Shown here: positions 8,840 through 19,662 of the stretch, one piece after another
How positions within the stretch are numbered: position 1 is the stretch's first letter
Layout: each line of letters starts with the position of its first letter
Source of the DNA: a bacterium
GTDB taxonomy: Bacteria; Krumholzibacteriota; Krumholzibacteriia; LZORAL124-64-63
NCBI GenBank assembly: GCA_016719645.1
Contig: JADJYS010000001.1
Location: forward strand, 310,001-374,000
Length of the DNA stretch: 64,000 bases
Direction of reading: 5' to 3'
The notes under the pieces: generated by a model
What the model was told of the DNA's origin: nothing
Databases searched by the model: none
What the model saw: the letters and a program-made list of their open reading frames with translations, nothing else
Made by a program: the position numbers and the translations under genes

Positions 8840-9813
8840 AGGTGCTGGTCACCGGCGGCGCCGGCTACATCGGCAGCGTCACCACCCGGGTCCTGCTGGC
8901 GCGGGGCCACGAGGTCGAGATCCTCGACGACTTCAGCACGGGGCACCGCGAGGCGCTGCCGCCGGGGGTCCCCCTGCACGAGGGCTCGCTCCTGGACGCG
9001 GGCTTCGTGGACCGGGTGCTGGCCGCGCCCGTGGACGCGGTGCTGCACTTCGCGGCCTTCAGCCTGGTGGGCGAGTCGGCGGTCCGCCCGCTGAAGTACT
9101 ACCGCAACAACGTCGGCGGCAGCGTCAACCTGCTCGACGCCGCCGCGCGCGCGGGCGTCCGGCGCTTCGTCTTCTCCTCGACGGCCGCCGTCTACGGCGA
9201 GCCGGACGAGATGCCGATCACCGAGCACGCGCCGACCCGTCCGGTCAACCCGTACGGCCACACCAAGCTGGCGATCGAGTGGGCGCTGGCCGACACGGCG
9301 GCGGCCGCGGGCTTCCCGGCCGTGGCGCTGCGCTACTTCAACGCTTGCGGCGCGACGCCGGAGCTCGGGGAGGACCACGAGCCCGAGACGCACCTGATCC
9401 CGCGCCTGCTGCGCTCGCTGCTGGACCCGGCCGCCGGCTTCGCCGTCTTCGGCGACGACTACCCGACGCCCGACGGCACCTGCATCCGCGACTACGTCCA
9501 CGTCGCCGACCTGGCCGAGGCCCACGCCCTGGCCCTGGAGGCGGACGCGCGGCCGGGGCTGAGCGTCTACAACCTCGGCAGCGAGACGGGGGCCTCGGTG
9601 CGGGAGATCCTGGCGGCGGCCGCGGCGGCGACCGGCCTTCCCGTCGAGCCGCGGATCGAGCCCCGGCGCCCCGGCGACCCGGCGCGGCTGGTCGCGGGCA
9701 ACGCGCGCGCCCGGCGCGACCTGGGCTGGCGCCCGTGCCGCAGCGACCTGCCGACGATCCTGCGGGACGCCTGGGACTGGCACCGCCGGCACCCCCGCGG
9801 CTACCGCGGCTGA
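8836..9813 (+). CDS. galE: UDP-glucose 4-epimerase (extended SDR)
   Basis: Interconverts UDP-glucose and UDP-galactose using bound NAD, supplying sugar for surface polysaccharide. ATG at 8836 (AAGGAGG upstream) overlaps the uvrA-like stop. 325 residues. The Rossmann motif TGGAGYIGS is at about 8-16, FSSTAAVYG carries the catalytic Thr/Ser, and NPYGHTK carries the YxxxK pair. The substrate-side motif RYFNACGA and the CIRDYVHVADLAEAH segment are typical of bacterial GalE. A C4 epimerase acting on another UDP-hexose remains possible. Confidence 0.88.
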   Translation: MKVLVTGGAGYIGSVTTRVLLARGHEVEILDDFSTGHREALPPGVPLHEGSLLDAGFVDRVLAAPVDAVLHFAAFSLVGESAVRPLKYYRNNVGGSVNLLDAAARAGVRRFVFSSTAAVYGEPDEMPITEHAPTRPVNPYGHTKLAIEWALADTAAAAGFPAVALRYFNACGATPELGEDHEPETHLIPRLLRSLLDPAAGFAVFGDDYPTPDGTCIRDYVHVADLAEAHALALEADARPGLSVYNLGSETGASVREILAAAAAATGLPVEPRIEPRRPGDPARLVAGNARARRDLGWRPCRSDLPTILRDAWDWHRRHPRGYRG

Positions 9814-9888
9814 GACCGGGCGGGCCGGGGTTGGCTCCGCGGCGGGGTCGGGTGTATCATGGCGATCGGAATAATGCCGGTGGACGGC

Positions 9889-9917
9889 TTGACAGGGGTC
9901 GCACGGGAGTGTTTACT
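9889..9917 (+). promoter_or_regulatory. Strong sigma-70 promoter for tRNA-Phe/tRNA-Thr
   Basis: TTGACA (9889-9894), a 17-base spacer and TTTACT (9912-9917) lie 42 bases upstream of the tRNA-Phe 5' end. A second weaker candidate, TTGGCT with TATCAT near 9855, sits further upstream. Confidence 0.65.
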
Positions 9918-9959
9918 TCCCGGACCGTCGCCGCAGGGCGGCGGTCCCTCGTTTCGTGT

Positions 9960-10035
9960 GCCTGGGTAGCTCAGTTGGTAGAGCACATGACTGAAAATCA
10001 TGGTGTCGGTGGTTCAACTCCGCCCCCAGGCACCA
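9960..10035 (+). tRNA. tRNA-Phe (GAA)
   Basis: Complete cloverleaf. Acceptor GCCTGGG pairs with CCCAGGC, D-arm GCTC/GAGC, anticodon stem CATGA/TCATG around loop CTGAAAA (anticodon GAA), T-stem GGTGG/CCGCC. Discriminator A and CCA are encoded. Co-transcribed with tRNA-Thr 19 bases downstream. Confidence 0.97.
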
Positions 10036-10054
10036 CTTCTCGTCCGACGTTCGA

Positions 10055-10130
10055 GCCGATGTAGCTCAGCTGGTAGAGCAGCTCACTCGTAATGAGCAGG
10101 TCTGGGGTTCGAGTCCCCACATCGGCTCCA
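10055..10130 (+). tRNA. tRNA-Thr (CGT)
   Basis: Acceptor GCCGATG/CATCGGC, D-stem GCTC/GAGC, anticodon stem GCTCA/TGAGC with loop CTCGTAA (anticodon CGT, reads ACG), T-stem TGGGG/CCCCA with TTCGAGT loop. Discriminator T and encoded CCA. Confidence 0.97.
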
Positions 10131-10162
10131 CCGCCCTGCGCAGCCCGACCCGCCGCCTTGCC

Positions 10163-10182
10163 AGGCCGGCTCCGCCGGCCTT
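10163..10182 (+). terminator. GC hairpin after the tRNA pair
   Basis: AGGCCGGC and GCCGGCCT form an 8-bp perfect stem with a TCC loop, followed by only a short T stretch. It lies between tRNA-Thr and the glmM-like start at 10211 and could end or attenuate the tRNA transcript. Confidence 0.45.
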
Positions 10183-10210
10183 GTGCCCACGACCGACGAA
10201 GGAGACCGCG

Positions 10211-11557
10211 TTGGCCCTGCGCATCAGCGTTTCGGGGATCCGGGGCATCATCGGCGACGGGCTCGACGCCGTCGTCGCCGCCCGCTGGGCCGCCGCCTTC
10301 GGCGCCTGGCTGCCGCCGGGCCCGGTCGTGATCGGTCGCGACACCCGCCCCTCGGGTCCCGTCCTGCTGGACGCGATCTCGGCGGCCCTGCGCTCGACCG
10401 GCCACGACGTCGTCGACATCGGCGTGGCCTCGACGCCCACCACCGAGATGGAAGTCCAGGAGAGCGACGCCGTCGGCGGCGTGATCATCACCGCGAGCCA
10501 CAACCCGCAGCCGTGGAACGCGCTCAAGCTGCTCGACGGGCGGGGGCTGTTCCTGGGCGCCGACGCCAACGCGGCCCTGCGGACGCTGCTGGACACCGGC
10601 GCGGGCCACGTCGCCTGGGACCGCCTCGGCGGGATCGCGCGCCGCGACGGCGCCGACGCCCGGCACATCGCCGCCCTGCTGGCCCTGCCCTGGCTGGACA
10701 CCCGGGCGATCGCCGCGCGCGGCTTCACGGCCGTCGTCGACGCCGTGGAAGGCGCCGGCGGCGAGCTGGTGCCGGAACTGCTCGCGGCGCTGGGCGTGCG
10801 CTGCGTGCCCCTGCACTGCGGCCTGTCGGGCCTGTTCCCGCACCCGGCCGAGCCCACGCCCGCGAACCTGGCCGACCTGAGCGCGGCCGTCCGCCGCGAG
10901 GGCGCCGACCTCGGCTTCGCCGTCGATCCGGACGTCGACCGGCTGGTGCTGGCCGACGCGTCGGGCCGCGTGCTGAACGAGGAGCTCACGCTGGCCGTCG
11001 CGGCCGACTTCCTGCTCGGGCGCGAACCCGGGCCGGTCGCCATCAACCTCTCGACCACCTCCCTGGTCGAGGTCGTGGCCGCCCGCCACGGCGTCGGCGT
11101 GACCCGCACGCCCGTCGGCGAGGCCAACGTGGTCGAGGCCATGCTGCGCGAGGGCGCGGTCGTGGGCGGGGAGGGCAACGGCGGGGTCATCTACCCGGCG
11201 CTGCACCCGGGGCGGGACGCCCTGGTCGGGATCGCCATGGTCCTGCAGCACCTGGCCGACACGGGCCTGTCCCTGGCCGAGCTGGTCGGGAGCTACCCCC
11301 CGGTGGCCATGATCAAGGACAAGTTCGATCAAGATAGGCCGTTCGCGGCCGATGACATCAAAGCGGGACTTGAGCTTGCGCTGGGCGCGGGCGCGATCGA
11401 TGATCGCGACGGCCTGCGCTGGTCGGGACCCGCCGGCTGGGTGCACATGCGTCCGTCGAACACCGAACCCATCGTCCGCGTGATCGCGGAGGCCGCCGAC
11501 GAGGCGCAGGCACGGGACCTCGTGGCCCGCGCCCGCGCCCTCTGCGAGCGGATCTGA
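10211..11557 (+). CDS. glmM: Phosphoglucosamine mutase-like alpha-D-phosphohexomutase
   Basis: Likely converts glucosamine-6-phosphate to glucosamine-1-phosphate, the step after GlmS in UDP-GlcNAc synthesis. TTG at 10211 has AAGGAG 6 bases upstream. 448 residues. The opening SVSGIRGIIG is the substrate loop, ITASHNPQ holds the phosphorylated Ser, VDPDVDR is the metal loop (DPD instead of the usual DGD), GEGNGGVIYP is the sugar loop and MRPSNTEPIVR the phosphate loop. The WNALKLL and DPDxDR forms are closer to archaeal-type GlmM than to the E. coli enzyme. glmS begins 17 bases downstream, which favours GlmM over phosphomannomutase. Confidence 0.82.
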   Translation: MALRISVSGIRGIIGDGLDAVVAARWAAAFGAWLPPGPVVIGRDTRPSGPVLLDAISAALRSTGHDVVDIGVASTPTTEMEVQESDAVGGVIITASHNPQPWNALKLLDGRGLFLGADANAALRTLLDTGAGHVAWDRLGGIARRDGADARHIAALLALPWLDTRAIAARGFTAVVDAVEGAGGELVPELLAALGVRCVPLHCGLSGLFPHPAEPTPANLADLSAAVRREGADLGFAVDPDVDRLVLADASGRVLNEELTLAVAADFLLGREPGPVAINLSTTSLVEVVAARHGVGVTRTPVGEANVVEAMLREGAVVGGEGNGGVIYPALHPGRDALVGIAMVLQHLADTGLSLAELVGSYPPVAMIKDKFDQDRPFAADDIKAGLELALGAGAIDDRDGLRWSGPAGWVHMRPSNTEPIVRVIAEAADEAQARDLVARARALCERI

Positions 11558-11573
11558 AGGCGAAGGAGCAGCC

Positions 11574-13397
<1,824 letters not shown>

Positions 13398-13416
13398 CGC
13401 CGAAGGAGGATCCGCC

Positions 13417-13800
13417 ATGTCCCGCAAGGTGCTCGCAACGCCCCAGGCCCCGGCCGCCGTCGGTCCCTACAGCCAGGGGGTCGCCGCCGCCGGGCTCGTC
13501 TTCACGGCCGGCCAGATCGGCCTCGACCCCGCCACGGGCAAGTTCGTTCCCGGCGGCGTGGTCGAGCAGGCGCGCCGCGCCCTGGACAACGCGCGGGCCG
13601 TGGTCGAGGCCGGCGGCGCCACGCTGGCCGACGTCGTGAAGGTCACCGTGTTCCTGGCGGACATGGGCGACTTCGCGGCCTTCAACGAGGTCTACCGGGA
13701 GTTCTTCACCGCCGACTACCCCGCCCGTTCCGCCGTCGGGGTCGCCGCCCTGCCGGTCGGCGCGCTGGTCGAGGTGGAGATGATCGCGGCGGCGCGCTGA
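13417..13800 (+). CDS. ridA: RidA family enamine/imine deaminase
   Basis: Hydrolyses reactive enamine/imine intermediates released by PLP enzymes. AAGGAGG precedes ATG at 13417. 127 residues, family-typical. The motif PAAVGPYSQGV at the N-terminus, FTAGQIGLDP, and the C-terminal YPARSAVGVAALPVGALVEVEMIA contain the RidA trimer site; the catalytic Arg is in PARSA. It begins 19 bases after glmS and is probably in the same transcript. Confidence 0.93.
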   Translation: MSRKVLATPQAPAAVGPYSQGVAAAGLVFTAGQIGLDPATGKFVPGGVVEQARRALDNARAVVEAGGATLADVVKVTVFLADMGDFAAFNEVYREFFTADYPARSAVGVAALPVGALVEVEMIAAAR

Positions 13801-13830
13801 TTTCCGGTGGGTCCGGCCGGGACTCTGGTG

Positions 13831-13836
13831 TATCCT
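13831..13836 (+). promoter_or_regulatory. Possible -10 element upstream of selC
   Basis: TATCCT lies 14 bases before the tRNA-Sec 5' end, the right distance for a transcription start at the tRNA. No convincing -35 is visible 16-18 bases upstream. Confidence 0.35.
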
Positions 13837-13849
13837 GACGGTCATGCAC

Positions 13850-13948
13850 GGGAGTGGATGGAGCCTGGTGGCTTCCCGGGACTTCAAATCCCTGTGTCGG
13901 GCGCGTTGAACCGTCCGAGGTGGGTTCGATTCCCACACATTCCCGCCA
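13850..13948 (+). tRNA. selC: tRNA-Sec (TCA), selenocysteine tRNA
   Basis: A 99-nt RNA with the diagnostic features of selC. The anticodon loop CTTCAAA gives anticodon TCA, which reads UGA. The D-stem is 6 bp (GGAGCC/GGCTTC) closed by a TGGT tetraloop. A long variable arm pairs TCGGGCG with CGTCCGA. The acceptor GGGAGTGG faces ACATTCCC (one G-T wobble and one terminal mismatch, as an 8+5 acceptor/T-arm), the T-stem is GTGGG/CCCAC with TTCGATT loop, the discriminator is G and CCA is encoded. The 8+5 layout and 6-bp D-stem separate it from ordinary class II tRNAs and suppressors. It implies a UGA-Sec decoding system (SelA/SelB/SelD) elsewhere in the genome. Confidence 0.93.
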
Positions 13949-13968
13949 GACCGGCCACCGGGCGTGCG

Positions 13969-13990
13969 ACGCGGCGCGAGCCGCGTTTTT
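13969..13990 (+). terminator. Rho-independent terminator after selC
   Basis: CGCGGC and GCCGCG form a stem around a GCGA tetraloop and are followed by TTTTT. It lies 21 bases after the tRNA-Sec CCA end. Confidence 0.8.
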
Positions 13991-14021
13991 CGCGCCTGCC
14001 CGCGCGGCCCACGGAGCAGGC

Positions 14022-14948
14022 ATGGAGACGGCGGCGCTGATCCTCAACCCCGTCGCCGGCCCGCGCCGGGGGCGCCTCGCCCCGGCCGCCGCGGCGGCCC
14101 TGCTGCGCGCGGCGGGCGTCGAGCCCGAGATCCTGGTCACCGCCGCGGCCCACGAGGCGACCGCGCTGGCCGCCCGGGCGGCGGAGCGCCACCCCTGGGT
14201 CGCCGTCGCCGGCGGCGACGGCACGGTCAGCGAAGCCGTGCGCGGCCTGGCCGGAACGCCCGCCACGCTGGTGGTGTTGCCGACCGGCAGCGGCAACGAC
14301 TTCGCCCGCGGGCTGGGGATCGCCGACGCGGCCGCGGGCGCGGGCGCGGTCCGCGACGGGCGCACGGTCGCGGTCGACGTCGCGGAATTCGCCGGCCGCG
14401 TGTTCGTGAACTCCTGCGGCCTGCTGCTCGACGGCGAGGTCGCGCTGGCGGCGGCCGCCGTCGACCGGCGCTGGGGCCGCCTGCGCTACCCGCTGGCGAC
14501 GTTGGGCCCGCTGGGGCGCTGCCGCCCCGTGCACGGGCGCTGGGACCTGAGCGGCGGCGACGGCGCGACGACGCTGGAGGGGGGCTGGATGCTGGCCGAG
14601 ATCGGCAACGGGCCGCGCTGCGGCGGCGGTTTCCTGCTCACGCCGCGGGCCGACCCGTGCGACGGGCTGCTCGACCTCTGCCTCGCGCCGGCCATGCCGC
14701 GGCGCGACCTGGTCCGGCTGCTGCCGCGCGGGCTGCGCGGCACCCACGCGGCCGATCCGCGGATCGTGATGCGGCGGGTCGCCGCCGCCGGCATCGGCTT
14801 CGACGAACCCGTGGCGGCGCACTGGGACGGGGAGGCCGGGCGCGTGCCGGCCGGGCCCCACGCGCTGCGGCTGCTGCCGCGGGGCGTGCTGGTCCGCGTG
14901 CCGGGCCGCGCGGCGCCGGACCGTCGGGACGAGGGGAGAGGGCGATGA
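14022..14948 (+). CDS. Diacylglycerol/sphingosine kinase-like lipid kinase (YegS/BmrU family)
   Basis: Probable lipid kinase acting on diacylglycerol or a related lipid at the cytoplasmic membrane. ATG at 14022 with GGAGCAGG upstream. 308 residues. The DAGKc catalytic domain opens with ALILNPVAG; the nucleotide loop GGDGTVSEAV is at about residues 64-73 and LPTGSGNDFARGL follows. The C-terminal half matches the YegS/DgkB beta-sandwich domain with the NGPRCGGGF segment. It overlaps the DUF5683 gene by ATGA. Substrate cannot be assigned from sequence. Confidence 0.88.
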   Translation: METAALILNPVAGPRRGRLAPAAAAALLRAAGVEPEILVTAAAHEATALAARAAERHPWVAVAGGDGTVSEAVRGLAGTPATLVVLPTGSGNDFARGLGIADAAAGAGAVRDGRTVAVDVAEFAGRVFVNSCGLLLDGEVALAAAAVDRRWGRLRYPLATLGPLGRCRPVHGRWDLSGGDGATTLEGGWMLAEIGNGPRCGGGFLLTPRADPCDGLLDLCLAPAMPRRDLVRLLPRGLRGTHAADPRIVMRRVAAAGIGFDEPVAAHWDGEAGRVPAGPHALRLLPRGVLVRVPGRAAPDRRDEGRGR

Positions 14949-15586
14949 GGCCGGGCGCGTTCCTCGCCCCGGCCGCCGCGGCCCTGGCGATCGCGCTCGC
15001 GCCCGCGGGCGCCCGCGCCGGGACGGCGGCGCCCGACAGCGCCGCGACGGCGGTTCCCGCGACGGCGGTTCCCGCGACGGCGGTGACCGCGACGGCCGCC
15101 GCCCGGGAGTTCCGGCTCGCCTCGCCGGTGAACCCGACGCTGGCGACGGTGATGTCCCCGGTGTTCCCCGGCTGGGGCCAGCTCTACGCCGACAACGGCT
15201 GGCGCGGGGTGCTGGCCTTCGGCGCGGAGATGTTCTACTGGACGCGCCTGCTGATGTACGACCGCAAGGCCGAGCGCCTGCTGGACTGGCGGGACGCGGT
15301 CGGGAACGCCGCGGTGAGGGACTACTACTGGGCGCAGGCCGAGGAGTACCGCGAGCTGGCCCGCGACAACGCTTGGTGGTCGGCCGGCGCGATGTTTATC
15401 ATGGCGCTCGACGCCTACGTCGGCGCCCACCTGCACCGGTTCGAGCACGATCCGGTGCCGGTCCCGAGCAACTGGGATCCGGGCGATCTCCCCCAGCCGA
15501 TCGAGCTGCCCGCCGGGGGCCGGCCGGCGGGGGCCGCCGCCTGGGCTGGACCGCCACGTTCTGACACGACGAACCGGGATGCGACG
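14945..15586 (+). CDS. DUF5683-like membrane protein, open in frame into lepA
   Basis: ATG at 14945 overlaps the lipid-kinase stop (ATGA). The N-terminus is a signal peptide (FLAPAAAALAIALAPAGARA) followed by an Ala/Thr/Pro-rich linker with three near-copies of an ATAVPATAV unit. Residues about 60-165 match the DUF5683 pattern: NPTLATVMSPVFPGWGQ, then LYADNGWRG and two hydrophobic segments (GVLAFGAEMFYW, WWSAGAMFIMALDAYVG). No stop codon occurs before LepA: the frame continues through the lepA ATG at 15587. A TGA sits one base out of frame at 15562-15564, so a one-base assembly error would restore a normal end there. Function unknown. Confidence 0.6.
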
Positions 15587-17386
<1,800 letters not shown>

Positions 17387-17443
17387 CCCGGACGTAACGA
17401 GCACGAAACGGGCCGCGGCCCGGCACCAGGAAGGATCGCCACG

Positions 17444-18415
17444 ATGTTCGGTCGCAACAGGCAGCAGGGGGCGCGGGTGCGCGGAGCGGCGAAGCCGGGG
17501 CTCCGCCGGCGGCTGTGGGCGGACTACGTCAAGCCGATCGGCACGGCCGTGCTGGTGGCGCTGGTGATCCGCCAGTTCGTGATCCAGGCCTTCCGGATCC
17601 CCTCGCCCTCGATGGTCAACACCCTGCTGGTGGGCGACTTCCTGTTCGTGAACAAGTACCTCTACGGCGCCAAGACGCCCGAGCGCATCCGCCTCCCCCT
17701 GGTGAACCGGACGCTCGTGGACGACCTGCCCGTGCTGAAGCTGCCGCCCCTGCGCGAACCGCGCCGCGGCGACATCATCGTCTTCGAGTTCCCGAAGGAC
17801 CGCACGCAGGACTACATCAAGCGCTGCGTCGCCGTCGCCGGCGACCGCGTCGAGGTGCGTCAGGGCCTGCTGCGGGTCAACGGCGAGCTGTACGAGGACG
17901 CGCTCGACCACCCCGGCCGCACGACCGAGCTGCAGCCCGCCGGCTCGCGCCAGCCGCCGCACACCCTGCACGACGCGGCCGCGGGCGGCCGCGCCTTCGG
18001 GCGCGAGTACGGCCTGGCCGAGGCGCTGCGCACCGAGGGGCTCACCCCGCGCGCGTTCGTGGGCATGGTCGAGGCGGCGGCCGCCGCCGGCCTCGGGCTC
18101 GACCCGGCCGCGCTGGCCGACGATCTCGCCCCCCTGCGCGACCACGTCGACGGCCGCCGGTCCCTGACCGTCATGGAGATGAGCGGCCACATGGGCGCGC
18201 TGCACGCCGCCGCGGCGGCCGCGGCGACGCCGTTCGTGGTGCCCGAGGGGACGATCTTCATGATGGGGGACAACCGCGACAACAGCTACGACAGCCGGGG
18301 CTGGGGCCCGCTCGACCTGGACCTGGTCAAGGGCAAGGCGATCTTCATCTACTGGTCCTGGGACGCGCAGCGCTTCCTGCCGCGCCTGTCCCGGATCGGC
18401 GACCTGATCCGGTGA
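17444..18415 (+). CDS. lepB: Signal peptidase I with large insertion
   Basis: Membrane serine protease (Ser/Lys dyad) that removes Sec and Tat signal peptides. ATG at 17444 follows CCAGGAAGGA. 323 residues. A transmembrane helix lies at about 33-49. PSPSMVNTL carries the nucleophile (about S56), YIKRCVAVAGD carries the general base (about K126), and GDNRDNSYDSRGWG (275-288) is box E. Between box D (about 150) and box E is an insertion of some 110 residues rich in Ala, Arg and charged residues, unlike typical SPase I. The hemW-like gene overlaps its stop by GTGA. Confidence 0.93.
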   Translation: MFGRNRQQGARVRGAAKPGLRRRLWADYVKPIGTAVLVALVIRQFVIQAFRIPSPSMVNTLLVGDFLFVNKYLYGAKTPERIRLPLVNRTLVDDLPVLKLPPLREPRRGDIIVFEFPKDRTQDYIKRCVAVAGDRVEVRQGLLRVNGELYEDALDHPGRTTELQPAGSRQPPHTLHDAAAGGRAFGREYGLAEALRTEGLTPRAFVGMVEAAAAAGLGLDPAALADDLAPLRDHVDGRRSLTVMEMSGHMGALHAAAAAAATPFVVPEGTIFMMGDNRDNSYDSRGWGPLDLDLVKGKAIFIYWSWDAQRFLPRLSRIGDLIR

Positions 18416-19662
18416 ACGCCGCCGCCGTGCAGGGACCGCCGCCCGGGCCCCGCCCGGGCGGCGGCGTCTACCTCCACGTGCCCTTCTGCGCGTCGCTGTG
18501 CTCCTACTGCCACTTCCCCCGCACCGACCGCCACGACGCGGCGCAGCGCCGGCGCCTGGTCGAGGCGGTGCTCGCCGAGTTCGCGCTGAGGCGCGAGGCG
18601 TGCGCGACGCTGCGCGACGGCCGGCGGCCCGCGCTGACCTGCTACGTCGGGGGCGGCACGCCGTCGGTGCTGGAGCCCGACCTCTTCGTGCGCCTGCTGC
18701 AGGGCACCTGGGGGCGCCTGGCCCGCTCGCCGCGGCCGGAGGTGACCGCCGAGGCGAACCCCGAGAGCTTCGACGAGGAACGCGCGGCCGCGTGGCGGGA
18801 GGCGGGCGTCGGCCGCGTCAGCCTGGGCGTGCAGAGCCTCGACGCGGACGTGCTGCGCCTGCTCGGCCGCCGCTGCGACCCCGCCCGCGCCCGCGCCGCC
18901 CTGCGGCTGGCCGCGGCGCGCTTCCCGCGCGTCAGCGCCGACTGGATCCTGGCGCCGGGCTGCCGCCGCGAGCATCTCGTGCGCGAGTTCACCGAGGCCC
19001 GCGACCTCGGCGTGGGCCATGTCTCGTTCTACATCCTCGAACTGCACGCGGGCACCCGCCTGGCCGCGGACGTCGCCGCCGGCCGCGCGCCCCGGCCGCG
19101 CGACGCCGAGGTCGAGGCCCTGTATCTCGGCGCCTGCGAGGACCTGGCGCGCCTCGGCTACCGGCAGTACGAGATCTCCAACTTCTGCCTGCCCGGCCAG
19201 CGGTCGCGCCACAACGCCGCCTACTGGCGGCGGGCGCCGTACCTCGGGCTGGGACCCGGGGCCCACGGGTTCGCCGGGAACCGCCGCTACGCCAACCTCG
19301 CCGACCTGACGCGCTACGTCGGCGAGGTCGAGCGGGGGCGCCTGCCCGAGGCGCGGGTCGACCGCCTCGACGTCGCGGCCCGCCGGCTCGAGCGGATGTT
19401 CCTGCCTCTGCGCACCGTCGCCGGCGCCCCGCTGCGCGACCTGCCGGCGAACGCGGCCGTCCTGGCGCGCGGGGAGGACGAGGGGCTCTGGCGCCGGGCG
19501 CGGGGCCGCCTGGCCCTGACGGCGCGGGGCCGCCTGCGCATCGACGACGTCGAGGCGCTGTTCGCCGGCCTCGCGGGAAGCGGTCCGGTTGACACGCCGA
19601 AATCGTTCGGACTAACTTGTGGGGCCGCGCCCGCGACGCGCGCGACGGGAGACGCCCGATGA
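18412..19662 (+). CDS. hemW: HemW-like radical SAM protein (coproporphyrinogen III oxidase-like)
   Basis: Radical SAM protein of the HemN/HemW group; HemW is a heme chaperone. GTG at 18412 overlaps the lepB stop; a second GTG at 18427 is possible. About 416 residues. YLHVPFCASLCSYCHF contains the CxxxCxxC iron-sulfur motif, then YVGGGTPSVL, EANPES, RVSLGVQSLD and FYILELHAGTRL. The CxxxCxxCxF form with Phe, not Cys, after the cluster agrees with HemW. The last 25 residues, from about SGPVDTPKS, are unlike the family and overlap the hrcA promoter. Confidence 0.85.
   Translation: MNAAAVQGPPPGPRPGGGVYLHVPFCASLCSYCHFPRTDRHDAAQRRRLVEAVLAEFALRREACATLRDGRRPALTCYVGGGTPSVLEPDLFVRLLQGTWGRLARSPRPEVTAEANPESFDEERAAAWREAGVGRVSLGVQSLDADVLRLLGRRCDPARARAALRLAAARFPRVSADWILAPGCRREHLVREFTEARDLGVGHVSFYILELHAGTRLAADVAAGRAPRPRDAEVEALYLGACEDLARLGYRQYEISNFCLPGQRSRHNAAYWRRAPYLGLGPGAHGFAGNRRYANLADLTRYVGEVERGRLPEARVDRLDVAARRLERMFLPLRTVAGAPLRDLPANAAVLARGEDEGLWRRARGRLALTARGRLRIDDVEALFAGLAGSGPVDTPKSFGLTCGAAPATRATGDAR
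19589..19618 (+). promoter_or_regulatory. hrcA-grpE-dnaJ promoter with internal inverted repeat
   Basis: TTGACA (19589-19594), an 18-base spacer and TAACTT (19613-19618) lie inside the end of the hemW-like gene, 40 bases before hrcA. The spacer contains CCGAA and TTCGG (19597-19601 and 19606-19610) separated by ATCG. No canonical CIRCE (TTAGCACTC-N9-GAGTGCTAA) is present here. Confidence 0.55.

Noticed and set aside
13807..14040. A short plus-strand open frame covering the tRNA-Sec gene
   Set aside because: It is explained by the selC RNA and its terminator; no Shine-Dalgarno or domain is visible.
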